Source of the DNA: Halobacteria archaeon HArc-gm2
GTDB lineage: Archaea > Halobacteriota > Halobacteria > Halobacteriales > Haloarculaceae
DNA: 64,000 bases
NCBI GenBank assembly: GCA_025517465.1
Contig: JAOPKE010000001.1
Coordinates: forward strand, 806,001-870,000
Reading direction: 5' to 3'
A program made the position numbers and the translations under genes. This document shows positions 54,283-63,997 of the stretch, piece by piece; the first letter of the stretch is position 1; each line of letters opens with the position of its first letter. Under the pieces are notes generated by a model. It did not search any database. It was given only the letters and a program-made list of their open reading frames with translations, and had not been told where the DNA came from.

Positions 54283-54963
54283 ATGACGATGAAAGCGTCC
54301 GGACCTGCTGCCGAGTGGCGAGAAATCGACCGCTGGGACCACGGGGTGGGCTGGATGGCCCATCCAGAGGAGGAGATGCAACGGGCCAGCCACGCGCTGG
54401 AAGCCGACGGCGAGGTCTGGGTCGTGGACCCTGTCGACGCCGACGGAATCGACGACCTGTTCGCGGAGTTCGGCGACGTCGCCGGCGTCGTCCTCCTGCT
54501 CGACCGTCACACGCGCGACGCCGACGTCGTCGCGAACCGCCACGACGTCTCGGTCCACGTCCCCCGGTGGATGTCCGGCGTCGAGGAGAAGGTCGACGCG
54601 CCGGTCGAACCGCTCCACGCCCAGCTGGGCGACACCGAGTACGGCGTCCACCAGGTCGTCGACCTCCCGTTCTGGCAGGAGGCCGCACTCTACGGGGAGG
54701 ACACTGGCACGCTCGTCGTCCCCGAGGCACTGGGCACCGCCGACTTCTTCCTGAGCGGAATCGAGCGCCTCGGCGTCCACCCCATGCTTCGGCTGTTCCC
54801 GCCGAAGAAACTCGGTCGGCTCTCGCCCGAGCGGATCCTCGTCGGGCACGGCGAAGGCGTCCTCGACGACGCGACAGACGCGCTCGTGGACGCGCTCGGT
54901 GGGTCCAGGTCGCGCGCGCCGTCGCTGTACGCGAAGACCGTCCGCGAGTTCCTGCCCGTGTAG
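54283..54963 (+). CDS. Degenerate metallo-beta-lactamase-fold-like protein
   Basis: 226 aa. The pattern of strands and the late LVGHGEGVLDD resemble a metallo-beta-lactamase fold, but the metal signature HxHxDH is replaced by LLLDRHTRDADVVANRHDVS, so the metal site is probably lost or changed. N-terminal DHGVGWMAHPEEEMQRASHA and the middle VVDLPFWQEAALYGEDTGTL are distinctive. Perhaps a binding or regulatory protein. Leaderless mRNA predicted. Confidence 0.6.
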   Translation: MTMKASGPAAEWREIDRWDHGVGWMAHPEEEMQRASHALEADGEVWVVDPVDADGIDDLFAEFGDVAGVVLLLDRHTRDADVVANRHDVSVHVPRWMSGVEEKVDAPVEPLHAQLGDTEYGVHQVVDLPFWQEAALYGEDTGTLVVPEALGTADFFLSGIERLGVHPMLRLFPPKKLGRLSPERILVGHGEGVLDDATDALVDALGGSRSRAPSLYAKTVREFLPV

Positions 54964-54999
54964 CGACGACATTATGTCGACAGACACGCAATTACGGCC

Positions 55000-55410
55000 G
55001 TGATCTACGCGACTCGTGGCCTGGTCGAGACGCTCCTGCGGATGGCCGAGGAGGCCGATCCCGACTCGGTGACGATCTCCATCGCCGTCACGCAAGCCAG
55101 CGAGCTCCCGGAGACCGACCTGCCGCCCGAGACGCCCGTGTTCACGCACTTCTACATGCCCAGCGCCGGTGGGTCGGTCAACGCCGTCTTCGGCGTGGAC
55201 CTGGGGACCCCCGTCGGACAGACCCAGGGGAGATTCGTCTCCCACCCGGACGGGAACCTCTCGCTGACGAAGGCGGACGACCTCCACGAAGTGGTGTTCG
55301 TCGCCGTCCCGCCGTGGGAGGAGGCATCCCTGGCCGCCTTCGACCGGCGGGGAGACCAGCAGGAGCTGGAACTGCTCGACGTGGAGCCGCCGGAAGAAGT
55401 GCTGGAGTAG
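55000..55410 (+). CDS. Haloarchaeal protein of unknown function
   Basis: 136 aa from GTG 55000. Helix, then strands: VIYATRGLVETLLRMAEEA, SVTISIAVTQASEL, PVFTHFYMPSAGGSVNAVFG and GRFVSHPDGNLSLTKADDLH. The C-terminus is acidic. I do not recognise the family. It follows the degenerate beta-lactamase-like gene by 36 bp and may be in the same transcript. Confidence 0.7.
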   Translation: MIYATRGLVETLLRMAEEADPDSVTISIAVTQASELPETDLPPETPVFTHFYMPSAGGSVNAVFGVDLGTPVGQTQGRFVSHPDGNLSLTKADDLHEVVFVAVPPWEEASLAAFDRRGDQQELELLDVEPPEEVLE

Positions 55411-55422
55411 TCCCCCGTTCCG

Positions 55423-55635
55423 CTAGTCCTCGATGTACCCCAGGTCCCTGAGCTGGTCGGCGATGTCCTGGAACTGCGCCTCCGTGAGTTCACCTTCCCG
55501 CTGGTGCTGGATGACGATGCTCCGCAGGAGGAACCGGACGAGGTCGCTCGTGCTCGAAAAACTGGTCCCCTCGATGGTCTCCTCGACTCGCTCCGCGAGA
55601 TCTTTCGGGATGGAAACCGTGGTGTAGTCGGCCAT
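55423..55635 (-). CDS. Ribbon-helix-helix DNA-binding protein (CopG type)
   Basis: 70 aa. Strand DYTTVSIPKDLAERVEETIE, then helix-helix SSTSDLVRFLLRSIVIQHQR, and a C-terminal acidic helix (TEAQFQDIADQLRDLGYIED). This is a typical dimeric RHH repressor fold. No toxin gene is adjacent. ATG 55635 is set by the MADYTTVSIP start; the frame continues open upstream but with unrelated composition. Confidence 0.82.
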   Translation of the reverse strand: MADYTTVSIPKDLAERVEETIEGTSFSSTSDLVRFLLRSIVIQHQREGELTEAQFQDIADQLRDLGYIED

Positions 55636-55729
55636 ACCCCGGCTTTGCCGTCGGACCGGATAGGCGTTGTGGGGTCCGAAGCGCCGACAGCCATCCCGAA
55701 GTCCCGAAACAGAGCTCCCTCGGCAGAGC

Positions 55730-56689
55730 CTACGCGTCGGATTCGGCTCGAACATCGAGCACCAGTTTCCCTCTGACGTGGCCCGTCTCGCTCTCGTCGT
55801 GAGCCGCCGCTGCCTCCGCCAGGGGGTACGTTTCGCTGACCACGGGTTCGACCCGTCCTTCGTCGACCAGAGCGTCGATCTCACCCAGGACGGCGGCGTC
55901 CGGTTCGACGCTGAACCAGTGGGTTTCGACGCCGTGTTCGCGGCGAAGTCGGTCCCGCTGTTCGGCGTCAGGTTCCACCGGGAGAGTGACGAGGTCCCCG
56001 CCTTCGACCAGAACTTCGGCCGACCGCTCCAGCGTATCGCCACCGACACCGTCGAGCACGACGTCGACGTCGTCGACGACCGCTTTGAATCGCTCGATGC
56101 GATAGTCGACGAACTCGTCGACGCCCAGGTCGCGGAGAAACCGCTCGTTGTTCCCAGAGGCCGTGCCCACGACCGTCGCCCCAGCCTCCTTCGCCAGCTG
56201 GACGGCGACGTGTCCGACGCCTCCCGCTGCGGCGTGAATCAGCACGCGGTCACCAGGGCCGACGCTGACTTCCTCGAAGAGTGCCCGCCACGCCGTGAGT
56301 CCCACCATGGGCACCGCGGCCGCTCCGACGTGGTCGAGGGAGGCGGGCTTCCGGACAACCTCGTCCGCAGGGACGGTCGCGTACTCCGCGTACGTGCTGC
56401 CCGACCGAGGCATCCGAACCATCCCGTGAACGGCATCGTGGGGGGATAGCGTCTCGACGTCGGACCCGATCGATTCGACGACGCCGGACAGGTCCCACCC
56501 CGGTATCCACGGACGGGTCGCCCAGATCGGGTCGTCGAACTCCCCTCTGCGAACGATCCAGTCGATCGGATTGACGCTGGCTGCGTGGACGCGGACCAGG
56601 GCCTCATCGGCCGCTGGCTCGGGCTGTGAGACGTCCTCCAGGGCGAGCACGTCCGGATCGCCGAACTCGTGGGCGCGTATCGCGTTCAT
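55730..56689 (-). CDS. NADPH:quinone reductase-like zinc-independent MDR enzyme
   Basis: 319 aa. N-terminal GroES-like domain (VRVHAASVNPIDWIVRRGEF, PWIPGWDLSGVVESIG) and Rossmann domain with AAAGGVGHVAVQLAKEAGA (about 148-166). The quinone-reductase signature is intact; structural zinc cysteines are absent. Likely reduces quinones or enones with NADPH. ATG 56689 begins MNAIRAHEFGDPDVL, the family start. Confidence 0.88.
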   Translation of the reverse strand: MNAIRAHEFGDPDVLALEDVSQPEPAADEALVRVHAASVNPIDWIVRRGEFDDPIWATRPWIPGWDLSGVVESIGSDVETLSPHDAVHGMVRMPRSGSTYAEYATVPADEVVRKPASLDHVGAAAVPMVGLTAWRALFEEVSVGPGDRVLIHAAAGGVGHVAVQLAKEAGATVVGTASGNNERFLRDLGVDEFVDYRIERFKAVVDDVDVVLDGVGGDTLERSAEVLVEGGDLVTLPVEPDAEQRDRLRREHGVETHWFSVEPDAAVLGEIDALVDEGRVEPVVSETYPLAEAAAAHDESETGHVRGKLVLDVRAESDA

Positions 56690-56823
56690 CGGTATCGGAC
56701 GGGTATTCACAGAATAGCGACTAAAGCACTCGCTGAACTGACGTTTTGTAACGAACCCGAGAACTCGACGGCGAGAGCCTCGTTCTGCGTGGGACGACCG
56801 GTGATCGCGGAGCGCGCGGCCAG

Positions 56824-57999
56824 TTAGACGACCAGTTCCATCGGGTAGTCCGTCAGGTTCTCGTAGCCGTCCTCGGTGACGACGACGAGGTCTTCGAGGC
56901 GGACGCCGCCGACGTCGGGGTCGTAGAGGCCGGGTTCGATGGTGATGACGTGGCCCGGCTCGAGTTCGCCGCCGTTTGGGCCGACGCTGGGCTGTTCGTG
57001 GACGTCCAGACCGACGCCGTGGCCCGTGCTGTGGATGAACCCGGTCTCGGCCGACTCGTCGCTCCGCAGCGTCTGTTCGCCGGCGTCTTCGTACACCTCG
57101 CACGCGGCGTCGTGGACGTCCGCCCCGGTCGCGCCGGGTTCGACCGCGTCGAGGGCCGCCTCGTACGCGCGTCTGGTGAGGTCGTACCACTCACGGACAG
57201 TCTCGCTCGCCTCGCCGACGAGGAAAGTCCGCGTCATGTCGCCGTTGTACTTCGTCGCCTTGTTCCGCGGGAAGATGTCGACGATGATGGGCTCGTCGGC
57301 CCGGAACGGCCCACTTCCCCGGTCGTGGGGGTCCGCCGCGTCCGACCCGCCGGCGACGATGGTCTGGTCGAGGGCGCAGCCGTCCCGCAACAGCGTCACC
57401 TCTATCTCCTCCTTGACGCGCTCGCTGGTGAGCACGTCTCCGTCGTAAGTGAGTTTCCCGTCGTCGTCGACGCCGGCTTCCCGAAACAGCCGCTCCGCCG
57501 CGGCCATGGCCTTCTCGTTGGCGGCCTGGGCGTCGCGGATAAGCTCGACCTCCGCCTCGGTCTTCCTCGCCCGGACGTCCGTCACGACGCTGTCCCGGTC
57601 CGGTTCGACGGTGATTCCCAGGTCGCGGAGCGCGTCCGCGACCGAGACGGGGAATCGGGGTGGCACCGCGACCGACTCCACGCCATAGGAACGCAGGAAC
57701 TCGGCGAGGACGTGGAACGGCGCCTCGTCGGCCCCGTGTTCGGCGACCTTCTCGCGATAGTTGAAGTCGACGTTCCGCTCGACGGTGGCGGCGCGAGCCT
57801 CGCGCTTCGCTCGCCCGTACTCCAGGCTCCGGCCGAACAACAGGTGGACCTCGCCGTCGTACAGCGTCACGAACGGGTCGGGGGCGTCGAACCCCGAGAG
57901 GTAGTACTGGTCGGCGTTCTCCGAGTCGGCGTCGATCAGATAGCCGTCGACGTCCCGTTCAGCCAGGGACGCGTCGAGTCGCGAAAAGTCCGGGTCCAT
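56824..57999 (-). CDS. M24-family metallopeptidase (Xaa-Pro aminopeptidase type)
   Basis: 391 aa. N-terminal creatinase-like domain (residues 1-150) and pita-bread catalytic domain. Metal ligands: Asp in IIVDIFPRN, Asp in GDMTRTFLVG, His in HSTGHGVGLDVHE, Glu in ITIEPGLY and Glu in VRLEDLVVV. It removes N-terminal residues before proline. ATG 57999 (MDPDFSRLD) is preferred; the upstream extension is Arg/Ser-rich. Confidence 0.9.
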   Translation of the reverse strand: MDPDFSRLDASLAERDVDGYLIDADSENADQYYLSGFDAPDPFVTLYDGEVHLLFGRSLEYGRAKREARAATVERNVDFNYREKVAEHGADEAPFHVLAEFLRSYGVESVAVPPRFPVSVADALRDLGITVEPDRDSVVTDVRARKTEAEVELIRDAQAANEKAMAAAERLFREAGVDDDGKLTYDGDVLTSERVKEEIEVTLLRDGCALDQTIVAGGSDAADPHDRGSGPFRADEPIIVDIFPRNKATKYNGDMTRTFLVGEASETVREWYDLTRRAYEAALDAVEPGATGADVHDAACEVYEDAGEQTLRSDESAETGFIHSTGHGVGLDVHEQPSVGPNGGELEPGHVITIEPGLYDPDVGGVRLEDLVVVTEDGYENLTDYPMELVV

Positions 58000-58060
58000 A
58001 CCGACGAGTCCGCTCGCCAGTGCCTTGGCTCTGGCGTCACCGGGACGTCCAGCAGGCCAC

Positions 58061-58447
58061 CTAGAGGCTGGAGACGTACGCTGCCAGGTCTGACGTCGTG
58101 ACGATGCCGATGACACCCTCCTCGGGGTCGACGACGGGCACGTGGTGGATCCCCCGGTCGACCATCTCCTCGGCGACTTCCTGGACAGGGGTCTGGGCCG
58201 TCGTCGTGTACAGGTCGGTCGTCATGTACCGCGAGACGGCCGTCTCGGCCTTCGGGTGGCTCTTGGAGACGATGTCGACGAAGTCGGTCGTCGTCAGGAT
58301 CCCCTGCAGTTCGCCGTCGTCGTTCGTGACGAGGAGCGAACTGATGTCCTCGCTGAGCATGAGCGTGGCAGCCTCTTCGACGAGCGTCTCGGGCGTGACC
58401 GTTACGAGCGAGGTGGACATGAGTCGTGCGACGTAAATATCGTCCAT
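58061..58447 (-). CDS. CBS-domain pair protein
   Basis: 128 aa, made only of two CBS domains: residues 7-60 (VARLMSTSLVTVTPETLVEE, DISSLLVTNDDGELQGILTT) and 68-128 (VSRYMTTDLYTTTAQTPVQE, GIHHVPVVDPEEGVIGIVTT). Such proteins sense adenine nucleotides or SAM and regulate partners. No partner is adjacent. Confidence 0.92.
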   Translation of the reverse strand: MDDIYVARLMSTSLVTVTPETLVEEAATLMLSEDISSLLVTNDDGELQGILTTTDFVDIVSKSHPKAETAVSRYMTTDLYTTTAQTPVQEVAEEMVDRGIHHVPVVDPEEGVIGIVTTSDLAAYVSSL

Positions 58448-58468
58448 GACAGTTCGTATCGCTCTCTC

Positions 58469-58477
58469 CTTTATAGG
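58469..58477 (-). promoter_or_regulatory. TATA box of the CBS-domain gene
   Basis: Minus-strand CCTATAAAG, centred about 26 nt before the ATG at 58447; leaderless mRNA predicted. Confidence 0.65.
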
Positions 58478-58686
58478 GGTTCGCGTACGGGCGAACGTGA
58501 CCGCTCCTTCGGACAAATTCCGGGGTTCCGGCGCCAGCGCGAACGCCTGTGGGCCGGGACGATAGTTGCGGGAACCGAAACGACCCGGTCCCGAATCACT
58601 CGCTGAGAGAGCACGACAGTATTTGTCGGTCGCGTTCGAGAGTGGAGCCGTGAACGGACATCGCACCGGACCACGGAGGGGGTATC

Positions 58687-59688
58687 GTGGGTGAGTTCGC
58701 CATCGACGTCGACGGGCTGGAACTGACCTACAGCGACGGCACGCGGGCCGTCCGCGACGTCGACCTGCAGGTTCCCGAAGGCGAACTGTTCGGTTTCCTC
58801 GGACCGAACGGTGCCGGGAAGACGACGACGATCAAAGTGCTATCCACGCTGTTGCAACCCACCGGCGGGTCCGTCCACGTCAACGGGTTCGACGTCGTCG
58901 ACCGACCCCGCGACGTCCGGCGCACCATCGGCTACATGGCCCAGGAGACGAGCATCGACAACGACCTCACCGCGAGGGAGAACATCCGGTTCGCCTGCGA
59001 GGCCTACGGCGTCCCCCGGAGCAAGCGCGCCGACCGCATCGACGAACTGCTCGAACTGGCAGACCTGGCCGACGTCGCCGACAAGCGCGCCAACGACTTC
59101 TCCGGCGGCATGAAGAAGCGCCTCGACGCCGCGACCGCACTCGTCCACCGGCCACCGCTCGTCTTCCTCGACGAGCCCACCACCGGGCTCGACCCTGCCG
59201 CGCGGAACCGCCTCTGGGAGTACTTCGAACGGATCAACGAGGAGGGCACGACCATCGTTCTCACCACCCAGTACCTCGAAGAGGCCGACCAGCTCTGCGA
59301 CCGCATCTCGGTCATCCACGACGGCGAGATCGTCGTCACCGGTTCTCCCGAGGAACTCAAACGCGAGGTCGGCGGCGAAGTGCTCGACGTCGAACTGGCG
59401 GAGGACGGCCCGGACGTCGAACGCGCCCGTGACGCCGTCGCCAGCGCCGACGCCGTCGACAGGAGCGCTATCGACGTCACCGACGACGGCCTGAGTATCA
59501 CGTCGCCCCGCGCCCGCGAGATCGGCACCGACGTCCTGCTCGCGCTCAGGGACGCCGACATCCCGGTGCTCGGGTTCAACGTCCGGTCGCCGACGCTCGA
59601 CGACGTCTTCCTCGCCGTGACCGGGGAACACGTCGAGGACCTCGACGCCGACGGCGACGGATCCGAACCGGTGGAGGCGTCCCGATGA
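58687..59688 (+). CDS. ABC-2 type exporter, ATP-binding subunit (DrrA-like)
   Basis: 333 aa from GTG 58687. Walker A GPNGAGKTTTIKVL, Q-loop YMAQETSIDNDLT, signature DFSGGMKKRLDAATAL, Walker B LVFLDEPTTGLDP and a C-terminal DrrA-type extension (about 235-320) with a terminal DDVFLAVTGEHV. Powers export with the overlapping permease gene. Substrates in this family are drugs, lipids or polysaccharides; here unknown. Confidence 0.92.
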   Translation: MGEFAIDVDGLELTYSDGTRAVRDVDLQVPEGELFGFLGPNGAGKTTTIKVLSTLLQPTGGSVHVNGFDVVDRPRDVRRTIGYMAQETSIDNDLTARENIRFACEAYGVPRSKRADRIDELLELADLADVADKRANDFSGGMKKRLDAATALVHRPPLVFLDEPTTGLDPAARNRLWEYFERINEEGTTIVLTTQYLEEADQLCDRISVIHDGEIVVTGSPEELKREVGGEVLDVELAEDGPDVERARDAVASADAVDRSAIDVTDDGLSITSPRAREIGTDVLLALRDADIPVLGFNVRSPTLDDVFLAVTGEHVEDLDADGDGSEPVEASR

Positions 59689-60554
59689 GCACCGAAAACC
59701 CATCCCAGCGGTCCCAGCAGGCGACCGGCAACTCGTTCGTCGGTGACGTCTGGGTCAACTACAAGCGCTGGATGATCAAGTCAGTCCGGAACCCGTTCAT
59801 CCTCACCGGCTCGCTCCTCCAGCCGGTCATCTTCCTGGTGCTGTTCACCCAGGTCTTCGGCCAGGTCGCGACGAGCGCGATCGGTGGAAACGGCGCGGCC
59901 ATCAGCTACGAGACCTACCTGGTCCCGGCCATCGCCGTCCAGACGGCGCTCGCGGCCGCCGCGGCGTCGGGAATCGGCCTCGTGAACGACATCGAGGAAG
60001 GGATGTTCGACAAGATTCTCGTCTCGCCGATGAGCCGGACCGGCGTCTTCCTCGGCAAGAGCCTCGCCGAGATCAGCCGGATCGTCGCCCAGATCGTCAT
60101 CATCGTCGGCCTCGGCTGGCTGCTGGGTGCCCGCTATGCGACCGGGATCCCGGGCATCGTCGGCATCCTGATCGTCGGCATCGTCTTCTCGCTGTGGTTC
60201 ACGGCGTTCTCGAACATCGTCGCGCTCGTGACCAGGGACCAGGAGTCGACGATCATCGGCGCGAACATCCTCCAGTTCCCGCTGCTGTTCGTCTCCAGCG
60301 CCTTCCTCCCGCTCTCGGTGATGCCCGGCTGGATCCAGACCATCGCCGCGTTCAACCCGATCACCTACGGCGTCGACGCCGCCCGCGCACTCACGCTCGG
60401 CGAGGACGTCATGACGGTGATCGAGGTGACGCGCTTCGGCGGCGTCTGGGACACACTGGTCCCCGCCTTCGCCGTGCTGGTCGCCCTCGACGTCGTCATG
60501 GTCGGCGCCGCCGTCGTGATGCTCAACCGCGCCGCGAAGTCGGCCGTCCAGTAG
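59685..60554 (+). CDS. ABC-2 type exporter, permease subunit (DrrB-like)
   Basis: 289 aa. N-terminal cytoplasmic segment, then six helices; marks are [40 protein letters not shown] and [19 protein letters not shown], all typical of ABC2_membrane proteins. Starts by ATGA overlap with the ATP-binding gene, so the two form one exporter. Confidence 0.92.
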   Translation: MSTENPSQRSQQATGNSFVGDVWVNYKRWMIKSVRNPFILTGSLLQPVIFLVLFTQVFGQVATSAIGGNGAAISYETYLVPAIAVQTALAAAAASGIGLVNDIEEGMFDKILVSPMSRTGVFLGKSLAEISRIVAQIVIIVGLGWLLGARYATGIPGIVGILIVGIVFSLWFTAFSNIVALVTRDQESTIIGANILQFPLLFVSSAFLPLSVMPGWIQTIAAFNPITYGVDAARALTLGEDVMTVIEVTRFGGVWDTLVPAFAVLVALDVVMVGAAVVMLNRAAKSAVQ

Positions 60555-60616
60555 ACCGTCGCTCCGGGTCCGACGGGTCCGGTAGCCTCTTGTCGGGTCC
60601 CGACGACCGACGCATC

Positions 60617-61909
60617 ATGAACGTCCGACTCTCGCAGTCGACGGTCCGGGGGACCGCACAGGCCCCGCCGTCGAAGAGCTACACGCACCGTGCGATTCTC
60701 GCCGCGGGCTACGCCGACGGCGCCCTCGTCCACGACCCGCTCGTGAGCGCCGACACGAAGGCCACGATGCGCGCCGTCACCGCCTACGGCGGCAGCGTCG
60801 GCCTCCGCGACGACAGCTCCGTCCTCGACGTAGCGGGCTTCGGCGGCCAGCCGGAGACGCCCGGGAACGTCATCAACTGCGCCAACAGCGGGACGACGAT
60901 GCGACTCGTCACCGCGACCGCTGCCCTGCAGGACGGGCTGACCGTCCTCACCGGCGACGACTCGCTCCGGTCACGGCCGCAGGGGCCGCTGCTGGACGCC
61001 ATCGAAGACGACCTGGGTGGTCGCGCAGAGAGCACCCGATCCAACGGCCAGGCGCCGCTCGTGGTCGGCGGCGACGTCACCGGCGGCGACGTGTCCATCC
61101 CGGGCGACGTGTCGTCGCAGTACATCACCGCGCTGCTGATGGCCGGCGCAGTCTCCGAAGACGGGATCGATATCTCGCTGGAGACCGAACTGAAGAGCGC
61201 GCCCTACGTCGACATCACGCTCGAAGTGCTCGACGCGTTCGGGGTCGATGCCGAGCAGACGGCGGACGGGTTCACCGTCCCCGGCGGGCAGCACTACGAA
61301 CCCGAAGACGGGGAGTACCACGTCCCCGGGGACTTCTCTTCTATCTCCTACCTGCTCGCGGCGGGGGTCCTCGCCGCGGAGGACGAACTGACCATCACCT
61401 CCGCGTACCCGAGCGCGCAGGGCGACACGGCCATCATCGACGTCGTCGACCGGATGGGCGGCGACGTCGACTGGAACACGGACGACGGCGTCATCACCGC
61501 GAGGAAGTCGGATCTCACTGGCGTCGAAGTGAGCGTCGCCGACACGCCCGACCTCCTCCCCACCATCGCGACGCTCGGTGCCGTCGCCGACGGGACGACG
61601 CGCATCGTCGACTGCGAGCACGTCCGCTACAAGGAGACGGACCGCGTGAGCGCGATGGCCGAGGAACTCACCGCGATGGGCGCCAGCGTCGACGAGGAGC
61701 AGGACACACTGACGATTCACGGCAGCGCGAGTGACCTCCAGGGCGCAACCGTCGACGGGCGCGCCGACCACCGGATCATCATGTCGCTCGCCATCGCCGG
61801 GCTGGTCGCCGACGGCGAGACGACCGTCGAGGGGGCCGAACACGTCGACGTCTCCTTCCCGGAGTTCTTCGACGTGCTGTACGACCTGGGAGCGACTGTC
61901 GACCGATAA
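60617..61909 (+). CDS. aroA: EPSP synthase (3-phosphoshikimate 1-carboxyvinyltransferase)
   Basis: 430 aa, sixth step of the shikimate pathway. N-terminal [76 protein letters not shown] and [20 protein letters not shown] are the known substrate segments. Followed by aroC 183 bp downstream, so both late pathway steps lie together. Confidence 0.95.
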   Translation: MNVRLSQSTVRGTAQAPPSKSYTHRAILAAGYADGALVHDPLVSADTKATMRAVTAYGGSVGLRDDSSVLDVAGFGGQPETPGNVINCANSGTTMRLVTATAALQDGLTVLTGDDSLRSRPQGPLLDAIEDDLGGRAESTRSNGQAPLVVGGDVTGGDVSIPGDVSSQYITALLMAGAVSEDGIDISLETELKSAPYVDITLEVLDAFGVDAEQTADGFTVPGGQHYEPEDGEYHVPGDFSSISYLLAAGVLAAEDELTITSAYPSAQGDTAIIDVVDRMGGDVDWNTDDGVITARKSDLTGVEVSVADTPDLLPTIATLGAVADGTTRIVDCEHVRYKETDRVSAMAEELTAMGASVDEEQDTLTIHGSASDLQGATVDGRADHRIIMSLAIAGLVADGETTVEGAEHVDVSFPEFFDVLYDLGATVDR

Positions 61910-62092
61910 CATCGGTCGCCTGGCTCTGAAGTAGCGAACAGACGGCACTCTTCTGACCCACGTCGACGTGCCGTGCTACCGCTGCCCGACGCGGGGTGAC
62001 GGTCAGACCACGGGCAGTCTGGCCCCGTTCCGCTATTTGAACCCTCGGCCGGACTGTAAGCTTGAAATGCCCCCGTGACGCACACATTCGTA

Positions 62093-63292
62093 ATGAACGG
62101 AAACGAGTTCGGTCGTCTCTTCCGCTTTACCACCTTCGGCGAGAGTCACGGGGAAGCGATGGGCTGTACCGTCTCCGGCGTGCCCGCTGGCGTGGAACTC
62201 TCCGAAGAGGACATCCAGCGCGACCTGGACCGGCGGAAGCCCGGGCAGTCGATGATAACTACCTCGCGGGGCGAACCCGACGCCGTCTCCATCAAGTCCG
62301 GCGTCCAGGACGGCTACACCTCGGGGATGCCGATCGGGATGGTCATCGAGAACAAAGACGCTCGGTCGGGGAAGTACGAGCCGTTCATCACGGCACCGCG
62401 GCCCTCGCACGGCGACTTCACGTACTCCGCCAAGTTCGGCACCCGAAACTGGGGCGGCGGTGGGCGGTCTTCTGCTCGGGAGACAGTCAACTGGGTCGCT
62501 GCCGGAGCGGTGGCAAAACAGGTCCTCGAACAGTCCGAGTTCGATATCCAGATCAAGGCCCACGTCAACCAGCTCGGAGACATCGAAGCGCCCGAAGTCA
62601 GTTTCGAGGAGATGCTCGAACACAGCGAGGAGAACGACGTCCGGTGTGGCCACCCCGAGACGGCCGAGGAGATGCGCGACCTGGCCGACAAGTACCAGCA
62701 GGAGGGCAACTCCATCGGCGGGTCCATCTACTTCGAGTGCCAGGGCGTGCCCCGCGGCCTCGGCGCACCGCGGTTCGACCAGGTTCCGGCGCGACTCGGC
62801 CAGGCGATGTTCGCGATTCCAGCCGTGACGGCCTTCGAGTTCGGCCTCGGGAAGGAGGCCCGCGAGGTGTCTGGACTCGACCGCAACGAGGACTGGGAGT
62901 TCGACGAGGACGGTGACCCGACGCCAGTCGGTAACGACCACGGCGGCCTCCAGGGCGGCATCACGACAGGGGACCCCATCTACGGCGAGGTGACGCTCCA
63001 CGCGCCCACGTCCATCCCGTCGAAACAGCAGACCGTCGACTGGGAGACGGGCGAGAAGAAGGAGATACAGGTCGTCGGCCGACACGACCCCGTGCTCCCG
63101 CCCCGCGGCGTTCCGGTCGTCGAGGCGATGCTGTACTGCACGATCCTGGACTTCATGCTCCTGGGCGGGCGGATCAATCCGGACCGCCTCGACGGACAGC
63201 CCGGAGAATACGACACGGACTACCACCCGTCGAGTCCGCAGAACGACCCCGACGACGCCGACACCGTCGCCCGGTCCGTCGACGAGGAGTAA
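62093..63292 (+). CDS. aroC: Chorismate synthase
   Basis: 399 aa, FMNH2-dependent last common step to aromatic amino acids. FTTFGESHGEAMGCTVSGVP, DRRKPGQSMITTSRGEPDAV and RPSHGDFTYSAKFGTRNWGG are all intact. ATG 62093 gives the standard MNGNEFGRLFRFTT start; a GTG at 62075 is possible but adds six weak residues. Confidence 0.96.
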   Translation: MNGNEFGRLFRFTTFGESHGEAMGCTVSGVPAGVELSEEDIQRDLDRRKPGQSMITTSRGEPDAVSIKSGVQDGYTSGMPIGMVIENKDARSGKYEPFITAPRPSHGDFTYSAKFGTRNWGGGGRSSARETVNWVAAGAVAKQVLEQSEFDIQIKAHVNQLGDIEAPEVSFEEMLEHSEENDVRCGHPETAEEMRDLADKYQQEGNSIGGSIYFECQGVPRGLGAPRFDQVPARLGQAMFAIPAVTAFEFGLGKEAREVSGLDRNEDWEFDEDGDPTPVGNDHGGLQGGITTGDPIYGEVTLHAPTSIPSKQQTVDWETGEKKEIQVVGRHDPVLPPRGVPVVEAMLYCTILDFMLLGGRINPDRLDGQPGEYDTDYHPSSPQNDPDDADTVARSVDEE

Positions 63293-63370
63293 TCGGCATC
63301 GAGCGTTCTCGGCCAGCACATCGACCGGCAGTCGCCGCGGTTTTACGCGACGAACTCGTCTCCGGAGTCA

Positions 63371-63997
63371 ATGGACGCGAGACAGGAATCGGCGTCGAAC
63401 CCCTTCGGGATGGACGAGGAGTGCGAGAACTGTCCCGAGCTCTGCGAGGCGCGGACGACCATCGCACACGGCTACGGCGACGTCGGCGCGGAGTTCGTCG
63501 TCCTCGGTGGTTCACCCAGCGAAGCCGCCGACGAGGCCGGAATTCCGTTCCTCGGCGACGAAGAGCGGGGCGTGCTTGACGTGCTCGCTGCGGTCGACAT
63601 GTGCGAGGACCCCGACGCGGCCGAGCCCGAGCTCTCGAACGTCTTTCTCACCTACACCGCTCGGTGTCGCCACCCAGAACGCGAGCCGACCGACCGGGAG
63701 GTCCAGAACTGCGAGCCGTACCTCAACAGCGAGATCAGGATGATCAACCCGGAGATACTCGTCCCCGTCGGCCAGCGACCGCTGAACGAACTGGCTTTCG
63801 AGTACACGACCTTCTCCCAGGACGAACTCGACGTCGAGGAGCGCCACGCGACGACCATCCGCGGGCGCGGGTTCGAGATCATGCCGATGATCGATCCCGC
63901 CGAGCAGACCGACCACCAGCGGACGGTATTCCTCGAGCACTTTAGCGAGACGCTCGGTCGCGATTACCGCCAGACCAAGGGCCGCCGCGGGCGATAG
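63371..63997 (+). CDS. Uracil-DNA glycosylase superfamily protein
   Basis: 208 aa. Cys-rich N-terminus (EECENCPELCEART) and a later Cys pair (TARCRHPEREPTDREVQNCEPYL) match the iron-sulfur type 4/5 UDG layout. The usual GEAPG water-activating motif reads VVLGGSPSEAADEAGIPFLGDE, so it is divergent. IMPMIDPAEQT in place of the HPS/HP motif also differs. DNA repair or an altered specificity is plausible. Confidence 0.82.
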   Translation: MDARQESASNPFGMDEECENCPELCEARTTIAHGYGDVGAEFVVLGGSPSEAADEAGIPFLGDEERGVLDVLAAVDMCEDPDAAEPELSNVFLTYTARCRHPEREPTDREVQNCEPYLNSEIRMINPEILVPVGQRPLNELAFEYTTFSQDELDVEERHATTIRGRGFEIMPMIDPAEQTDHQRTVFLEHFSETLGRDYRQTKGRRGR

